Part shown: positions 30,309 through 40,380 of the stretch, piece by piece
Position numbering within the stretch: position 1 is the first letter of the stretch
How the letters are laid out: the number at the start of each line of letters is the position of its first letter
Source: Gammaproteobacteria bacterium
GTDB lineage: Bacteria > Pseudomonadota > Gammaproteobacteria > Pseudomonadales > Pseudohongiellaceae
Assembly: GCA_017853205.1 (NCBI GenBank)
Contig: JAFMKB010000004.1
Coordinates: 21,580-85,579 of the forward strand
Direction of reading: 5' to 3'
DNA length: 64,000 nt
The notes under the pieces: generated by a model
Told to the model about the DNA's origin: nothing
Seen by the model: only the letters and a program-made list of their open reading frames with translations
Database searches by the model: none
Program-made: the position numbers and the translations under genes

Positions 30309-30428
30309 AGCTGGAGTCCCTTTCTTGTTAATCTACTGAAGAGAAAAGCATGGGCTTTGGGGTAAACTTATTTATCGCAGTAATCTACTGCGTTTATCAG
30401 TCTATTAAAACCGAGAGTTGAGCTATTT

Positions 30429-30827
30429 GTGAAGTCATTTCAATCGGGGCATAGCCGCGTTACCTGTCCTAACATCGATTGCGGAATAGACCTTACGCTT
30501 GACGCGCTGTCCTGCCCCAAATGCGATGAGCCGTTGCCGGTTGGGCTGCGAGAGGATTTGCTCGAGGTAGATGTCGCCCATTCGGGTGAGACATGGACAG
30601 AGGCGCTAGACAAGCTCGAGGCTGCCATCGGCTTTGCCCGCGCGCAGCGCTTTAAGGGTCTGCGGGTAATTCATGGCACTGGACGGTCTCGCGATGATGA
30701 TGCTTGGGAGGGCCCGGGGCGGATCCGCCGAGAGTCGCTAAACTATCTTCGTCAGGCGGCATTCGATATCGACGCACGGTTGATACCCGAAAAACATAAT
30801 CGCGGCGCCCATCTACTTCTATTCTGA
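30429..30827 (+). CDS. Zinc-ribbon plus Smr-domain protein
   Basis: CPNIDCGIDLTLDALSCPKCDEPL ribbon then LRVIHGTGR Smr motif; GTG start. Confidence 0.75.
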   Translation: MKSFQSGHSRVTCPNIDCGIDLTLDALSCPKCDEPLPVGLREDLLEVDVAHSGETWTEALDKLEAAIGFARAQRFKGLRVIHGTGRSRDDDAWEGPGRIRRESLNYLRQAAFDIDARLIPEKHNRGAHLLLF

Positions 30828-30913
30828 GCACGGTTTGACTCGACTGGTATTCTTTCGAAGCCAGTAGTCGCCCTGACGCGAAGTTCTATGCCTGCGTCTC
30901 GTCTACACAGATA

Positions 30914-32041
30914 TCAGAGTGCGCGACTAATCACCATTTTCTGCACCTCGCTCGTGCCCTCGTAAATCTGACAGGCTCGGACGTCGCGGTAGTAGCGCTC
31001 CACTGGGAAATCCTGCAAATAGCCATAGCCTCCGTGTATCTGAATCGCATCGGAACAGACGCGTTCCGCTATTTCGGAGGCAAAAAGTTTGGCCATCGAT
31101 GCCTCGCTGAGGCAGGGCTCGCCTGCATCTTTGAGCGCGGCTGCGTGGAGCGTGAGCTGCCTCGCGGCCTCTATTTGAGTAGCCATGTCGGCAAGTTTGA
31201 AGCCCACTGCCTGATGTTCAGAAAGCGGTTTGGCAAACGCCTGTCGCTCGCGGCTATAACAGGTTGCAGCTTCGAGCGCCGCGCGCGCGATACCGACACA
31301 CTGTGCGGCGATGCCGATTCGACCGCCTTCGAGATTGCCAAGGGCAATTTTATACCCTTGGCCCTCTTCGCCTAAACGGTTCTCCGCTGGAATAACGCAG
31401 TCTTCAAAAGCTATCTGACAGGTATCCGACGCGCGCTGACCCATTTTCGTCTCGACGCTAGCGACGCGGTAGCCAGGAGTATCCGTTGGTACGACGAACG
31501 CGCTAATCCCGCGTTTGCCGGCTGCAGGATCGGTAACCGCAAAAACAATCGCGATATCTGCGTTTTTGCCCGAGGTAATGAACTGCTTGGTGCCATTCAA
31601 AACGTAGTCACCGCCTCGCGTCTCAGCACGGGTCTTAAGCCCCGAAGCATCGCTGCCCGCCTGTGGCTCGGTGAGACAGAATGCAGCGAGCTTGTCTCCA
31701 CGCGCAAGCGGCGCAAGAAAATCTCGTTGCTGCTGAGACGTGCCGTAATGGAGTAAAGGCATGCAGCCAACCGAATTAGTCACACTTACGATTGTCGAGC
31801 ACGAGGCGTCGGCAACGCCTATTTCCTCTAGCACGAGTGCTGCTGCAACGTAGCCGATGTCGCAGCCGCCGTGCTGCTCGGGCACTAGCATGCCGTAGAA
31901 ACCGAGCTTAGCGAGGCCGCTTAGCGCCTCCGCCGGGAAGGTTGCGTCCCGGTCCCATTGCGCCGCGAAGGGCGCAATGTGTTCGCTTGCATAGCTGCGC
32001 GCGGTTTCGCGGATGAGGCGCTGTTCTTCGCTGAGAATCAT
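30914..32041 (-). CDS. Acyl-CoA dehydrogenase
   Basis: [64 protein letters not shown]. Confidence 0.97.
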   Translation of the reverse strand: MILSEEQRLIRETARSYASEHIAPFAAQWDRDATFPAEALSGLAKLGFYGMLVPEQHGGCDIGYVAAALVLEEIGVADASCSTIVSVTNSVGCMPLLHYGTSQQQRDFLAPLARGDKLAAFCLTEPQAGSDASGLKTRAETRGGDYVLNGTKQFITSGKNADIAIVFAVTDPAAGKRGISAFVVPTDTPGYRVASVETKMGQRASDTCQIAFEDCVIPAENRLGEEGQGYKIALGNLEGGRIGIAAQCVGIARAALEAATCYSRERQAFAKPLSEHQAVGFKLADMATQIEAARQLTLHAAALKDAGEPCLSEASMAKLFASEIAERVCSDAIQIHGGYGYLQDFPVERYYRDVRACQIYEGTSEVQKMVISRAL

Positions 32042-32047
32042 CGGGTG

Positions 32048-33103
32048 CTATTTCCAGCTGCTTGCTGGCTCGTTCGGGTCCGAAGTTAGGAAGCGAATCA
32101 GGTCTTTATGAAACAGGTCTGGTATTTCGATCTGCGGTGCGTGACCAACGTCCGGATAGAGGATGATCGCGCTATTTTGGAGCTGATTAGCGACATTATT
32201 GGCTAATGCTGGGAAATCATCGACTAATCCATCCTCTTCCCCGCCGATGACCAGCGCCTTTGTCGCGATATGCTGCCAGTCATAGACAACGGGATCGTCG
32301 TAAAGCATCTGCCCTTGCAGACGTCTCACCTGCGCGAGGCGGGGCCAGTCGCCGCCGAGGGTTTGACCATACTGGCGACGCACAAATTCGAGGTGTGCGG
32401 GGGGCCACTTAAGTGGGAAATAGCGCTGGTGTCCTCGAAGTATCGATTGATAGGTGGTTTCACCGCCGCCGACAAAAGGGTCGCTCCAGGGACGACTCTG
32501 ACGTTGGTCTGTGAGGCCTATCTGATTAATCATGACCACATGGGTGGTTGTCTCGGGATACATCATGGCAAACCGAGAAACGGCCATGCCACCCATTGAA
32601 TGCCCCACGATCGCGGTTTTCTCGATGCCGAGTTCGTCGAGCAGCGCCTTCATGTTGGCTGCGACCATATTAAAGCTGTAGGGGAGTATTGGCTTAGAGC
32701 TTTTGCCATAACCAATGCGATCCACTGCGATCACCCTAAATCCCTCTTCGGCAAGCGCATTGATCGTCGGAGTGTAGGCTTCGGAGTAAAAGTTCATCCC
32801 GTGTTGTATAAACACAGTTTGGCCGTTAGCGCGTCCGCTTGGCGCAACGTCCATGTAGGCGTAGCGAAGATCCTGCTGGAAGCGGTTTATCTCGAGGAAT
32901 TGAACCGGATAGGGATAGGGGATCTCCTCGAAATTAGCTGAAACCGCGCCCCACTCGGCAGGCGGCTCGGCCGGGGCCACCTCGGGCCAAGATTCCTGAG
33001 CTTGGCCAAGGTTTCCGCCTAGCGCAAGGGCGAGCGCGAAGCTCAATGCGGCGCTTTGAATGAATCCAGTGTGTTTACGCTTTCTGACAATTGAGTAGAA
33101 CAT
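32048..33103 (-). CDS. Alpha/beta hydrolase, secreted
   Basis: AIVGHSMGGMAVSRFA nucleophile elbow; signal peptide. Confidence 0.92.
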   Translation of the reverse strand: MFYSIVRKRKHTGFIQSAALSFALALALGGNLGQAQESWPEVAPAEPPAEWGAVSANFEEIPYPYPVQFLEINRFQQDLRYAYMDVAPSGRANGQTVFIQHGMNFYSEAYTPTINALAEEGFRVIAVDRIGYGKSSKPILPYSFNMVAANMKALLDELGIEKTAIVGHSMGGMAVSRFAMMYPETTTHVVMINQIGLTDQRQSRPWSDPFVGGGETTYQSILRGHQRYFPLKWPPAHLEFVRRQYGQTLGGDWPRLAQVRRLQGQMLYDDPVVYDWQHIATKALVIGGEEDGLVDDFPALANNVANQLQNSAIILYPDVGHAPQIEIPDLFHKDLIRFLTSDPNEPASSWK

Positions 33104-33155
33104 ACAGCTAATCCTCTCTTTATTTATCGGTTTTATTCTTGAAGGTCAGTGGGGG

Positions 33156-34349
33156 TTAAATGAGTTCGACGGCCAAGGCAGTCGCTTCACCTCCGCCAAT
33201 ACACAGCGAGGCAATGCCGCGTTTCTTGCCATGATTCGCGAGTGCGGCAAGTAGCGTGACGACAATGCGCGTACCAGAGCAACCAATGGGGTGGCCGAGC
33301 GCACAGGCACCGCCGTTGACATTTACCTTCGACGCGTCGAGCCCTAGTGATTTGATAGCCGCCATTGGGACGACTGCAAAGGCTTCATTAATTTCGAAGA
33401 GGTCAACAGAGTCTTTATCCCAGCCGGTTTTGGTCATTAGGCTGCCGATTGCTCCGATGGGCGCCATGGTGAATTCACTGGGCTCCTGCGCATGCGATGT
33501 ATGTGCCACGATGCGCGCAAGCGGAGTAAGTCCTCGCTTCGACGCCTCGGACTGGCGCATCAACACAACGGCAGCTGCGCCATCGGAAATCGAGCTCGCA
33601 TTCGCTGCGGTCACGGTCCCGTCCTTTCTGAAGGCAGGGCGTAGCTGCGGGATTTTATCGAAGCGCGCTTTCATAGGCTGCTCGTCGGTGTCGATTGTTA
33701 CAGTGCCACCGCGCTGTGCGACCACAACAGGGGTTATCTCGCTTATAAAAGCCCCGCTTTCGATGGCCGCTTGTGCCTTCTTCAGCGAGTCAATAGCGTA
33801 GGCATCTTGGGCTTCGCGGTCAAAGCTATATTTGTCCGCGCAGGTCTCTGCGTAAACGCCCATTGCAGCGCCTTCGTAGGCGTCTTCGAGCCCATCGAAG
33901 GCCATGTGGTCGATAACTTTTGCATGGCCGAATCGATAACCCGAACGCGCGCCGGGGAGCAGATGCGGCGCATTGCTCATGCTCTCCATTCCGCCCGCGA
34001 CTGCCACAGTGGCGCTGTCTGCAAGCAGGAGGTCGTGGGCAAGCATTATCGCCTTCATGCCAGAGCCGCAAACCTTATTAATCGTAGTTGTGCCGGTAGA
34101 CTTGGGTATACCTGCGCCCAAAGAGGCCTGTCGGGCGGGCGCCTGACCCAAGCCGGCCGGCAGCACACAGCCCATAATGACTTCATCGATATCGCTCGCC
34201 TCGAGACCCGCACGCGCCACCGCCGCGCGGATCGCAGTAGAACCCAGTTCCGTTGCCTTTACTGAGGCTAATTCGCCCAAAAAGCCGCCCATTGGAGTAC
34301 GTGCTTGGCCGACGATGACAATGGGGTCTTGTTGTGCTGCGGTGGTCAT
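33156..34349 (-). CDS. Acetyl-CoA C-acyltransferase (thiolase)
   Basis: KVCGSGMKAIMLAHDL; NVNGGACALGHPIGCSGTRI; CIGGGEATALAVE. Confidence 0.97.
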   Translation of the reverse strand: MTTAAQQDPIVIVGQARTPMGGFLGELASVKATELGSTAIRAAVARAGLEASDIDEVIMGCVLPAGLGQAPARQASLGAGIPKSTGTTTINKVCGSGMKAIMLAHDLLLADSATVAVAGGMESMSNAPHLLPGARSGYRFGHAKVIDHMAFDGLEDAYEGAAMGVYAETCADKYSFDREAQDAYAIDSLKKAQAAIESGAFISEITPVVVAQRGGTVTIDTDEQPMKARFDKIPQLRPAFRKDGTVTAANASSISDGAAAVVLMRQSEASKRGLTPLARIVAHTSHAQEPSEFTMAPIGAIGSLMTKTGWDKDSVDLFEINEAFAVVPMAAIKSLGLDASKVNVNGGACALGHPIGCSGTRIVVTLLAALANHGKKRGIASLCIGGGEATALAVELI

Positions 34350-34617
34350 AGGATTTCCTGCTAGGTTCGAGTTGCTGTGATGGCAAATTACGTGGTCTGT
34401 GAGTATAACCCAAGGTCACCGCTTGGCGAGCGTTGTGACCCCAAAACCAGCTCGCATCGTACCCCTTTCCAAGCCCAAAGCGTTTTGGCACACTGCGTTC
34501 TGAAATCACTCATCACATCGAGCGGTTTGCCCCTATGGGCAGCAACACGCTCGGTTTAGCATTCGAGAAATAACTCGAACCCATCGTCGCTACACACCCG
34601 AACCAAAAGGACCCAGC

Positions 34618-35583
34618 ATGGCAATCCCAGAAATTCTAAAAGGCCGACTCTCTATTCCTGTTGTCGCGTCACCCCTCTTTATCATCTCGGGCCCCGAGCT
34701 CGTCATTGCGCAGTGTAAAGCCGGCGTCGTTGGTTCATTTCCTTCGCTTAATGCGCGTCCTGTCGAAGTGTTGGACGAATGGCTGACGCAGATTAACGCG
34801 GAGCTCGACGCGTACAATTTGGCTAATCCAGATAAGCCTGCAGCACCTTTTGCAGTGAATCAGATAGTTCACAATTCGAATGATCGTCTAATGCAAGATG
34901 TCGAGCTCTGCGTTAAGCATAAGGTGCCGATTGTCATTACCTCGCTGGGTGCTCGCCCTGAAGTGTTTGATGCAATTCACTCCTATGGCGGTATTGTGCT
35001 TCACGATGTGATTAACAACCGGTTTGCAAAAAAGGCGATCGAGAAGGGCGCCGACGGTCTTATCTGCGTGGCAGCCGGCGCCGGTGGTCACGCTGGCACT
35101 CTTTCACCGATGCCATTCATTCAGGAAGTACGCGAGTGGTTCGACGGTCCGGTCCTGCTTTCAGGCGCAATCTCGACGGGCGATGCCGTACTCGCAGCGC
35201 AAGCGATGGGTGCCGATATGGCGTATATCGGGTCGGCGTTTATCGCCACCAAAGAGGCAAACGCTGACGAAGCCTATAAACAGTCGTTAGTAGACTACGC
35301 GGCGAGCGATATTGTTTACACGAATCTTTTTACCGGCGTCCACGGCAATTATCTGCGCCCATCTATCGAAGCGGCGGGCCTTGATCCCGATAATCTTCCC
35401 GAGAGTGACCCGTCGAAGATGAACTTCGGCTCAGGCGGCAGTTCTAAGGCTAAGGCATGGCGCGACATTTGGGGTTGTGGGCAGGGTATTAACGCGATTA
35501 AGTCTATTGGTACAGCAGGAGAGCTTGTAGAGCGATTGAAGCGTGAATATGCCGCAGCGCGCGAGCGTCTGCTCGCTAGCTAG
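34618..35583 (+). CDS. Nitronate monooxygenase / NAD(P)H-dependent flavin oxidoreductase
   Basis: GADGLICVAAGAGGHAGTLSPMPF; GADMAYIGSAFIATKEA. Confidence 0.93.
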   Translation: MAIPEILKGRLSIPVVASPLFIISGPELVIAQCKAGVVGSFPSLNARPVEVLDEWLTQINAELDAYNLANPDKPAAPFAVNQIVHNSNDRLMQDVELCVKHKVPIVITSLGARPEVFDAIHSYGGIVLHDVINNRFAKKAIEKGADGLICVAAGAGGHAGTLSPMPFIQEVREWFDGPVLLSGAISTGDAVLAAQAMGADMAYIGSAFIATKEANADEAYKQSLVDYAASDIVYTNLFTGVHGNYLRPSIEAAGLDPDNLPESDPSKMNFGSGGSSKAKAWRDIWGCGQGINAIKSIGTAGELVERLKREYAAARERLLAS

Positions 35584-35638
35584 AGTTGCCGCAATAATCC
35601 GAATCGAAAAAATGCGCATAAAATCGAGGGAGAGGAAA

Positions 35639-37948
35639 ATGCCAAGAATGGTAATTAGTGAGGATCGATGTGTAATTAATAGTCGGGTAGGGCAGACGCC
35701 GGTGAAGCTCGCAATTGCTTTTAGTCTGAGTGCACTGATGGCGGCCTGCGCCCCAGACGAAGGTGTTTCGGACAACGGCGTAAGCGAATCTCCGAAAGAG
35801 ACCATCAACGTTCGTTGGACCGAGCATGGAATTCCCCACATTACGGCCCAAACATGGGAGGGGCTAGGCTTCGGTTTTGCGCACTCTGTGGCGCAAAATG
35901 GTGTCTGCGTTTTGGCCAAAGAACTGGTCACAGTTAACGGCGAACTCTCAAAGTATTTTGGCGCAGAAAATGGCAACGTAAACAGCGACGCATTTCATCG
36001 CGCGTTGCTTAACGACGCTAAAATCGACGAGTATTTAGCAGCGAGTTCCGCTGACAGCAATGCGATGGATAGCGGCTACGCACGCGGCTATAACCGCTAC
36101 ATCGATACCCACGCCGATCAGCTCCCTGCATCCTGCGCTGGCGCAGAGTGGGTCAAGCCCATTGATGAACGAGACCTCGCGCGACTCGCAATTGGAGTAG
36201 GCATACGCTATGGCCTTGGGCGTGTAACAGACCAAATCGCAACAGCGACGCCTAACCAAGCGATCGCGTCACTAAAGCCGATCGATTTGTCGCTCGATGT
36301 CGAAAAAATCGGCAGTAATGCATACGCGTTTGGAAGTGAGTTAACCGACACTGGGCGTGGCATTCTTCTAGGCAACCCGCACTACCCTTGGCAAGGGCCT
36401 TCGCGGTTTCATATGGCGCATCTCACGTTGCCGGGCGAAATCGATTTTATGGGAGTTGGCCTGATTGCGACACCACGACTTGCGATTGGTTTTAACGAGA
36501 CGATTGCGTGGTCGCATACCGTCTCCACGGCTCTGCGCTTTACCTTCTTTAGACTGGATCTTGTGCCTGGTAATCCGATGGCCTACCTCGTCGGCGACCA
36601 AGAGCGCCCCATCGAAGCGATCGAAGTTGCAGTTGAGACCGCAACCGGAATAGAAAACCGAACAGTCTATTTAACGCATTTTGGCCCAGTCGTTGCAGGG
36701 CCTAATACGCCATGGAACGATCAACACGTTTATGTTATGCGCGACGTAAATTATGAAAATTACCGCACGGGTGATCAGTATGCTGCGATGCAGCGCGCGA
36801 CCGATGTCACACAGCTCAAGCAGGCGCTCGCTGATCACCAGGGTGCAGCGTTTGTGAACACAATTGCGGCCGACAAAGCGGGTGGGGCTCTTTATGCTGA
36901 CATGTCGGCTATACCGAATGTGTCGGTTGATTTGATTGCGCGTTGCGCGGTTGATCAATCTGCAGGTGCACGTATAACGACACTTAATGGCTCCGACCCC
37001 AGCTGCGATTGGCAGATAGATGAAAGCGCCGCGGCCCCGGGGCTCATGCCACCATCGCAGCAACCTAGCCTGATTACAACGACGTATGCCGGTAACAGCA
37101 ACGACTCGTATTGGCTTAGCAATCCTGCTATGCGTCTCGAAGGTTACTCGCCGATAATCGGCGACGAGAATGCGCAGCGCACGCTACGAACACGCGCAGG
37201 ACTCAAATTTGTCGAAGAGGTGCTGAACGCAGGCGAGAAATTCGACCAGGCAACTGTCGAAAATTTACTATTTACTCATCGTCACTACGGCGCCGAATTG
37301 TTCCTCGATGAAGTGCTCGAGGTCTGTGCTGATGATCCCACTCTCGCCGAGGCCTGTGCGGTGCTCGCGAACTGGGATCGTCGACAAACAGTAGAGAGTC
37401 GCGGGGCGCATATTTTCAATGAATTTTTCACGGAGACTAATCAGCTTTCTGCTTACTACGCAGTGCCATTCGACAATGCCGATCCAGTCCACACGCCTCG
37501 CGGGTTAACGGTTAGTGAAACGGCAACCCGGGAAGCTATTGTTGCTGCCTTGCATGTGGCGGTGGATCGGATAACCGACGCAGGTATTGCGCTCGATGCG
37601 CGGTGGGGTGATGTACAGTTTGAGATTCGTAATGGTGAGAAAATTGGAGTGCCGGGGGGCGATGGCCGCGCGGGGATGTTTAGCGTAATCAGCGCGCGTT
37701 TCGATGGCGACAACGGCGGCTACACGCCAATTGTAACCGGCAACAGCTACATACAGTCGGTTACGTGGAACGAAGACGGAAGCCCGAGTGCGCGCGCGAT
37801 ACTCACCTATTCGCAGTCACCGGAGCCGGATTCGCCATTCTACGCTGACCAAACCAAAATTTACTCGCAGAGCCAATGGATAGAAATGCCTTTCACTGAT
37901 GAACAGATTGCGACAAAGTTGGTGAGAGAAGAAACGCTAGAGATGTAA
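35639..37948 (+). CDS. Penicillin acylase family protein (AHL/aculeacin acylase-like), predicted lipoprotein
   Basis: ALMAAC lipobox; GSNAYAFG Ntn nucleophile; GNPHYPWQGPSRFHMAHLTLPG; start trimmed from 35543. Confidence 0.9.
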   Translation: MPRMVISEDRCVINSRVGQTPVKLAIAFSLSALMAACAPDEGVSDNGVSESPKETINVRWTEHGIPHITAQTWEGLGFGFAHSVAQNGVCVLAKELVTVNGELSKYFGAENGNVNSDAFHRALLNDAKIDEYLAASSADSNAMDSGYARGYNRYIDTHADQLPASCAGAEWVKPIDERDLARLAIGVGIRYGLGRVTDQIATATPNQAIASLKPIDLSLDVEKIGSNAYAFGSELTDTGRGILLGNPHYPWQGPSRFHMAHLTLPGEIDFMGVGLIATPRLAIGFNETIAWSHTVSTALRFTFFRLDLVPGNPMAYLVGDQERPIEAIEVAVETATGIENRTVYLTHFGPVVAGPNTPWNDQHVYVMRDVNYENYRTGDQYAAMQRATDVTQLKQALADHQGAAFVNTIAADKAGGALYADMSAIPNVSVDLIARCAVDQSAGARITTLNGSDPSCDWQIDESAAAPGLMPPSQQPSLITTTYAGNSNDSYWLSNPAMRLEGYSPIIGDENAQRTLRTRAGLKFVEEVLNAGEKFDQATVENLLFTHRHYGAELFLDEVLEVCADDPTLAEACAVLANWDRRQTVESRGAHIFNEFFTETNQLSAYYAVPFDNADPVHTPRGLTVSETATREAIVAALHVAVDRITDAGIALDARWGDVQFEIRNGEKIGVPGGDGRAGMFSVISARFDGDNGGYTPIVTGNSYIQSVTWNEDGSPSARAILTYSQSPEPDSPFYADQTKIYSQSQWIEMPFTDEQIATKLVREETLEM

Positions 37949-37958
37949 TCTCTAGCGT
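37934..37958. repeat. Perfect inverted repeat straddling the acylase stop codon
   Basis: ACGCTAGAGAT-GTA-ATCTCTAGCGT (11-bp arms). Confidence 0.8.
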
Positions 37959-37999
37959 GCTGCTGTTTCGCAGTAAGGGGAAGCCTAGAAAAGCCTAGG

Positions 38000-40171
38000 T
38001 TAAAAAGTACCGTTGACTCGCAGGCTTAGTTCGATGCCCGTGGTCGTGCATCGGTACTCGATTTCTTCGAGAATGTCTGCCGTCGTGCGACCGACAAAAC
38101 GAGTACGACGGCGACACTGTGCTCCATTAGTTAAAGCTCCGGCATCGAACCTATACGTAGTGCCCCGCTGGTTTCGATATTCTGCAAAAAGGTTTACGCG
38201 AGGCTCGCCGACATTAAACTCAATGTCATCGACGTCGTAGCGGAACATGCCGCCGTCTATGCGATCGAAATACTGCATTCCCCAATTGACTCTTATGTCG
38301 GGGATGTCGTGTCTAAAGAACAGAGTGAAACGGCCGCGCTGGTAGTTCTGGAAGCGGCGCTTGATACCAAGATGGGGGTCGGTTACCTCGGAGTCTTGTA
38401 CATTAAGCGAAGTCGTAATAAGCAAGTTCGGCATGCCGAGGGGCGTCGCTCTAACACTAGCGCTGAGGTCCACGCCCATTTCAACGCCGTCGCCAATGTT
38501 GCCATTTACCGATTGCAGGCTGTCTTCTGATCTACTTGAGTCTAGCCTGTCGATCACATCTTGATGCTGCGCGTAAAACACTTCGGCATTAAGCACGCCG
38601 AGGTCGTCGGGCAGGCGATACTCGCCGTTAAACACATAGCGCCACTGCCACTGTTGGCGCAGGTCGGTGTTGCCCTCTAGTGTGTTCGTATCATTATCAG
38701 TTTCATCGTTAACCGCGACGAAATCGGCAAAGCTCAGCTGGTTCACGATTTTCTCGATACTGCCGCGCAATTGAAGATTTGTGCTCGGGTTATAGCGAAG
38801 ATCGATTTTCGGTTTAACGAAACTAAAATCCCGCTGGTTGCTACTGTCGCCGGATTGCGTGATCTCTGATGACTCATATAAAAGCGTCGTTTCAAGAGAA
38901 AGGGTAGGCGTGAGAGTCCAGTTATGAATGGCGAAGGGCTCGTAACGTATTTCTTGGACAGACGAATTTGCATTACTAACGGTTTGCGGAACAAGGCCGC
39001 CGACCGCTGCGGACGGTGTGCCGCCCGCTACAATACCCCCTAGCGTTAGTGCAGAATCAAGCGTAGTTTGCGCACGCTCGACACCAAACTCAATGCTCTG
39101 CGCATCGAAAAGGCTCGTCGTATACGACCCTCGAACTATCTGCTCCTCTGTCACATTATTGATGCCTAGATAGAGATTTTTTTCTTCTGAGCCATCGTCA
39201 CGGAGTTCGAATCTCTCTCTTGCTGAATCGCGATTGTCTTGATTGGCAATAGCGAGAAGTTTGAAGCGCTGCCCGTTCCTAAACGTTAATTCATAATCGC
39301 CACCAATTTCCCAGTTGTCGCGCTGACTTGGAATCTCTTCTCTTTCGCTGAGTACTGTATTCGGGGTAACCCGCAGATTTGTTGTATAGCGTTCGACATC
39401 GGTGGGGTCGTCTCGGTCGGCGTAGAGCGCATTTACTCGGAGGCTGCTGTTTTCCGATATCTCGTATCCGAGATTCATGCTGATCTCATTCTGCATCTGG
39501 TCGCGCGTGCGTGTTTCGAGAACGAGGTCATTCATCGAAAAATCACCGAGTATGCTGTACTCATCGCCGATCGACACGTTGTAACGAGGTTGGCTACGGG
39601 CAGCAAAAAGATAATCTAGCCCGCCGCGTTGACCGCTTAAAGACAAGGTTCCCCCAGGACGGAAATTCTGATCTTGATAGCGATCGATGCTCGCCTCATA
39701 AGAGATGCTGTTGGACGCAATAGCCTCAGTGAGTATGACGTTCACGATCTGGCCGCTGCCTCGCACATCGAGGTCGCCCGAGGTGCCGCGGATGATTTGG
39801 AACTCGCGAACCTGCGTCGCAGGGATCCGATCTAGCTGCTGGCTTGTCGAATTGTTTTTCCCCGCGATGCGTTTGCCGTTAATAAGCACTTGATTACCGC
39901 CACCGCCCCCCAATCCGCGGCCACCCGTTTCGGGGTTGCCGGGGATATTCGACGGCCCGCTGCTAGGCCCGCCCGCGGCGCCTTGTCCAGGAATCCTGTC
40001 GAGCATGTCTTGAGCGGTGATGGGCTGCCACTGATCGAAATAGTCCGCTGTATATATGACAGTTGAGGACTCGTCGCCGGCGTCTTGAGCCGACACAGTG
40101 CTGGTGAGTGAGCTAGCAAAAATGGCAGCGAGAGTGAATGCGCGTAAAAGGGTAGGCATGAAGCGTCTCAT
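38000..40171 (-). CDS. TonB-dependent receptor
   Basis: Plug-like QDMLDRIPGQ, VLINGKRIAGKNNSTSQQLDRIPATQVREFQIIRG; C-terminal beta-barrel. Confidence 0.88.
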   Translation of the reverse strand: MRRFMPTLLRAFTLAAIFASSLTSTVSAQDAGDESSTVIYTADYFDQWQPITAQDMLDRIPGQGAAGGPSSGPSNIPGNPETGGRGLGGGGGNQVLINGKRIAGKNNSTSQQLDRIPATQVREFQIIRGTSGDLDVRGSGQIVNVILTEAIASNSISYEASIDRYQDQNFRPGGTLSLSGQRGGLDYLFAARSQPRYNVSIGDEYSILGDFSMNDLVLETRTRDQMQNEISMNLGYEISENSSLRVNALYADRDDPTDVERYTTNLRVTPNTVLSEREEIPSQRDNWEIGGDYELTFRNGQRFKLLAIANQDNRDSARERFELRDDGSEEKNLYLGINNVTEEQIVRGSYTTSLFDAQSIEFGVERAQTTLDSALTLGGIVAGGTPSAAVGGLVPQTVSNANSSVQEIRYEPFAIHNWTLTPTLSLETTLLYESSEITQSGDSSNQRDFSFVKPKIDLRYNPSTNLQLRGSIEKIVNQLSFADFVAVNDETDNDTNTLEGNTDLRQQWQWRYVFNGEYRLPDDLGVLNAEVFYAQHQDVIDRLDSSRSEDSLQSVNGNIGDGVEMGVDLSASVRATPLGMPNLLITTSLNVQDSEVTDPHLGIKRRFQNYQRGRFTLFFRHDIPDIRVNWGMQYFDRIDGGMFRYDVDDIEFNVGEPRVNLFAEYRNQRGTTYRFDAGALTNGAQCRRRTRFVGRTTADILEEIEYRCTTTGIELSLRVNGTF

Positions 40172-40380
40172 TGTTCGGTAATCACAAATAGAAACCGCCG
40201 CCAGCCCGATGCAGGCTAGGGTGCGGCGTTAGAAGAATTCAAAAACAGGGAGCGATTGTACAGTCTATCTAGTGTGCTGCCTTGCCTGTGTTACAAACTG
40301 GCAACAAATGCCCGCAAATGGACCTACTTTAGAGGCCAGAATGCGGGGAATGCCTCTAAGCGCCATAACAGCGTTCGAGG

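Noticed and set aside
33256-34265. Plus-strand ORFs of 181 and 164 aa
   Set aside because: Fully antisense to a clear thiolase gene; low-complexity translation.
40196-40228. CGCCGC...GCGGCG hairpin upstream of the TonB receptor at 38000-40171
   Set aside because: May be a weak terminator of the permease transcript, but no clear U tract; not supportable as a specific feature.
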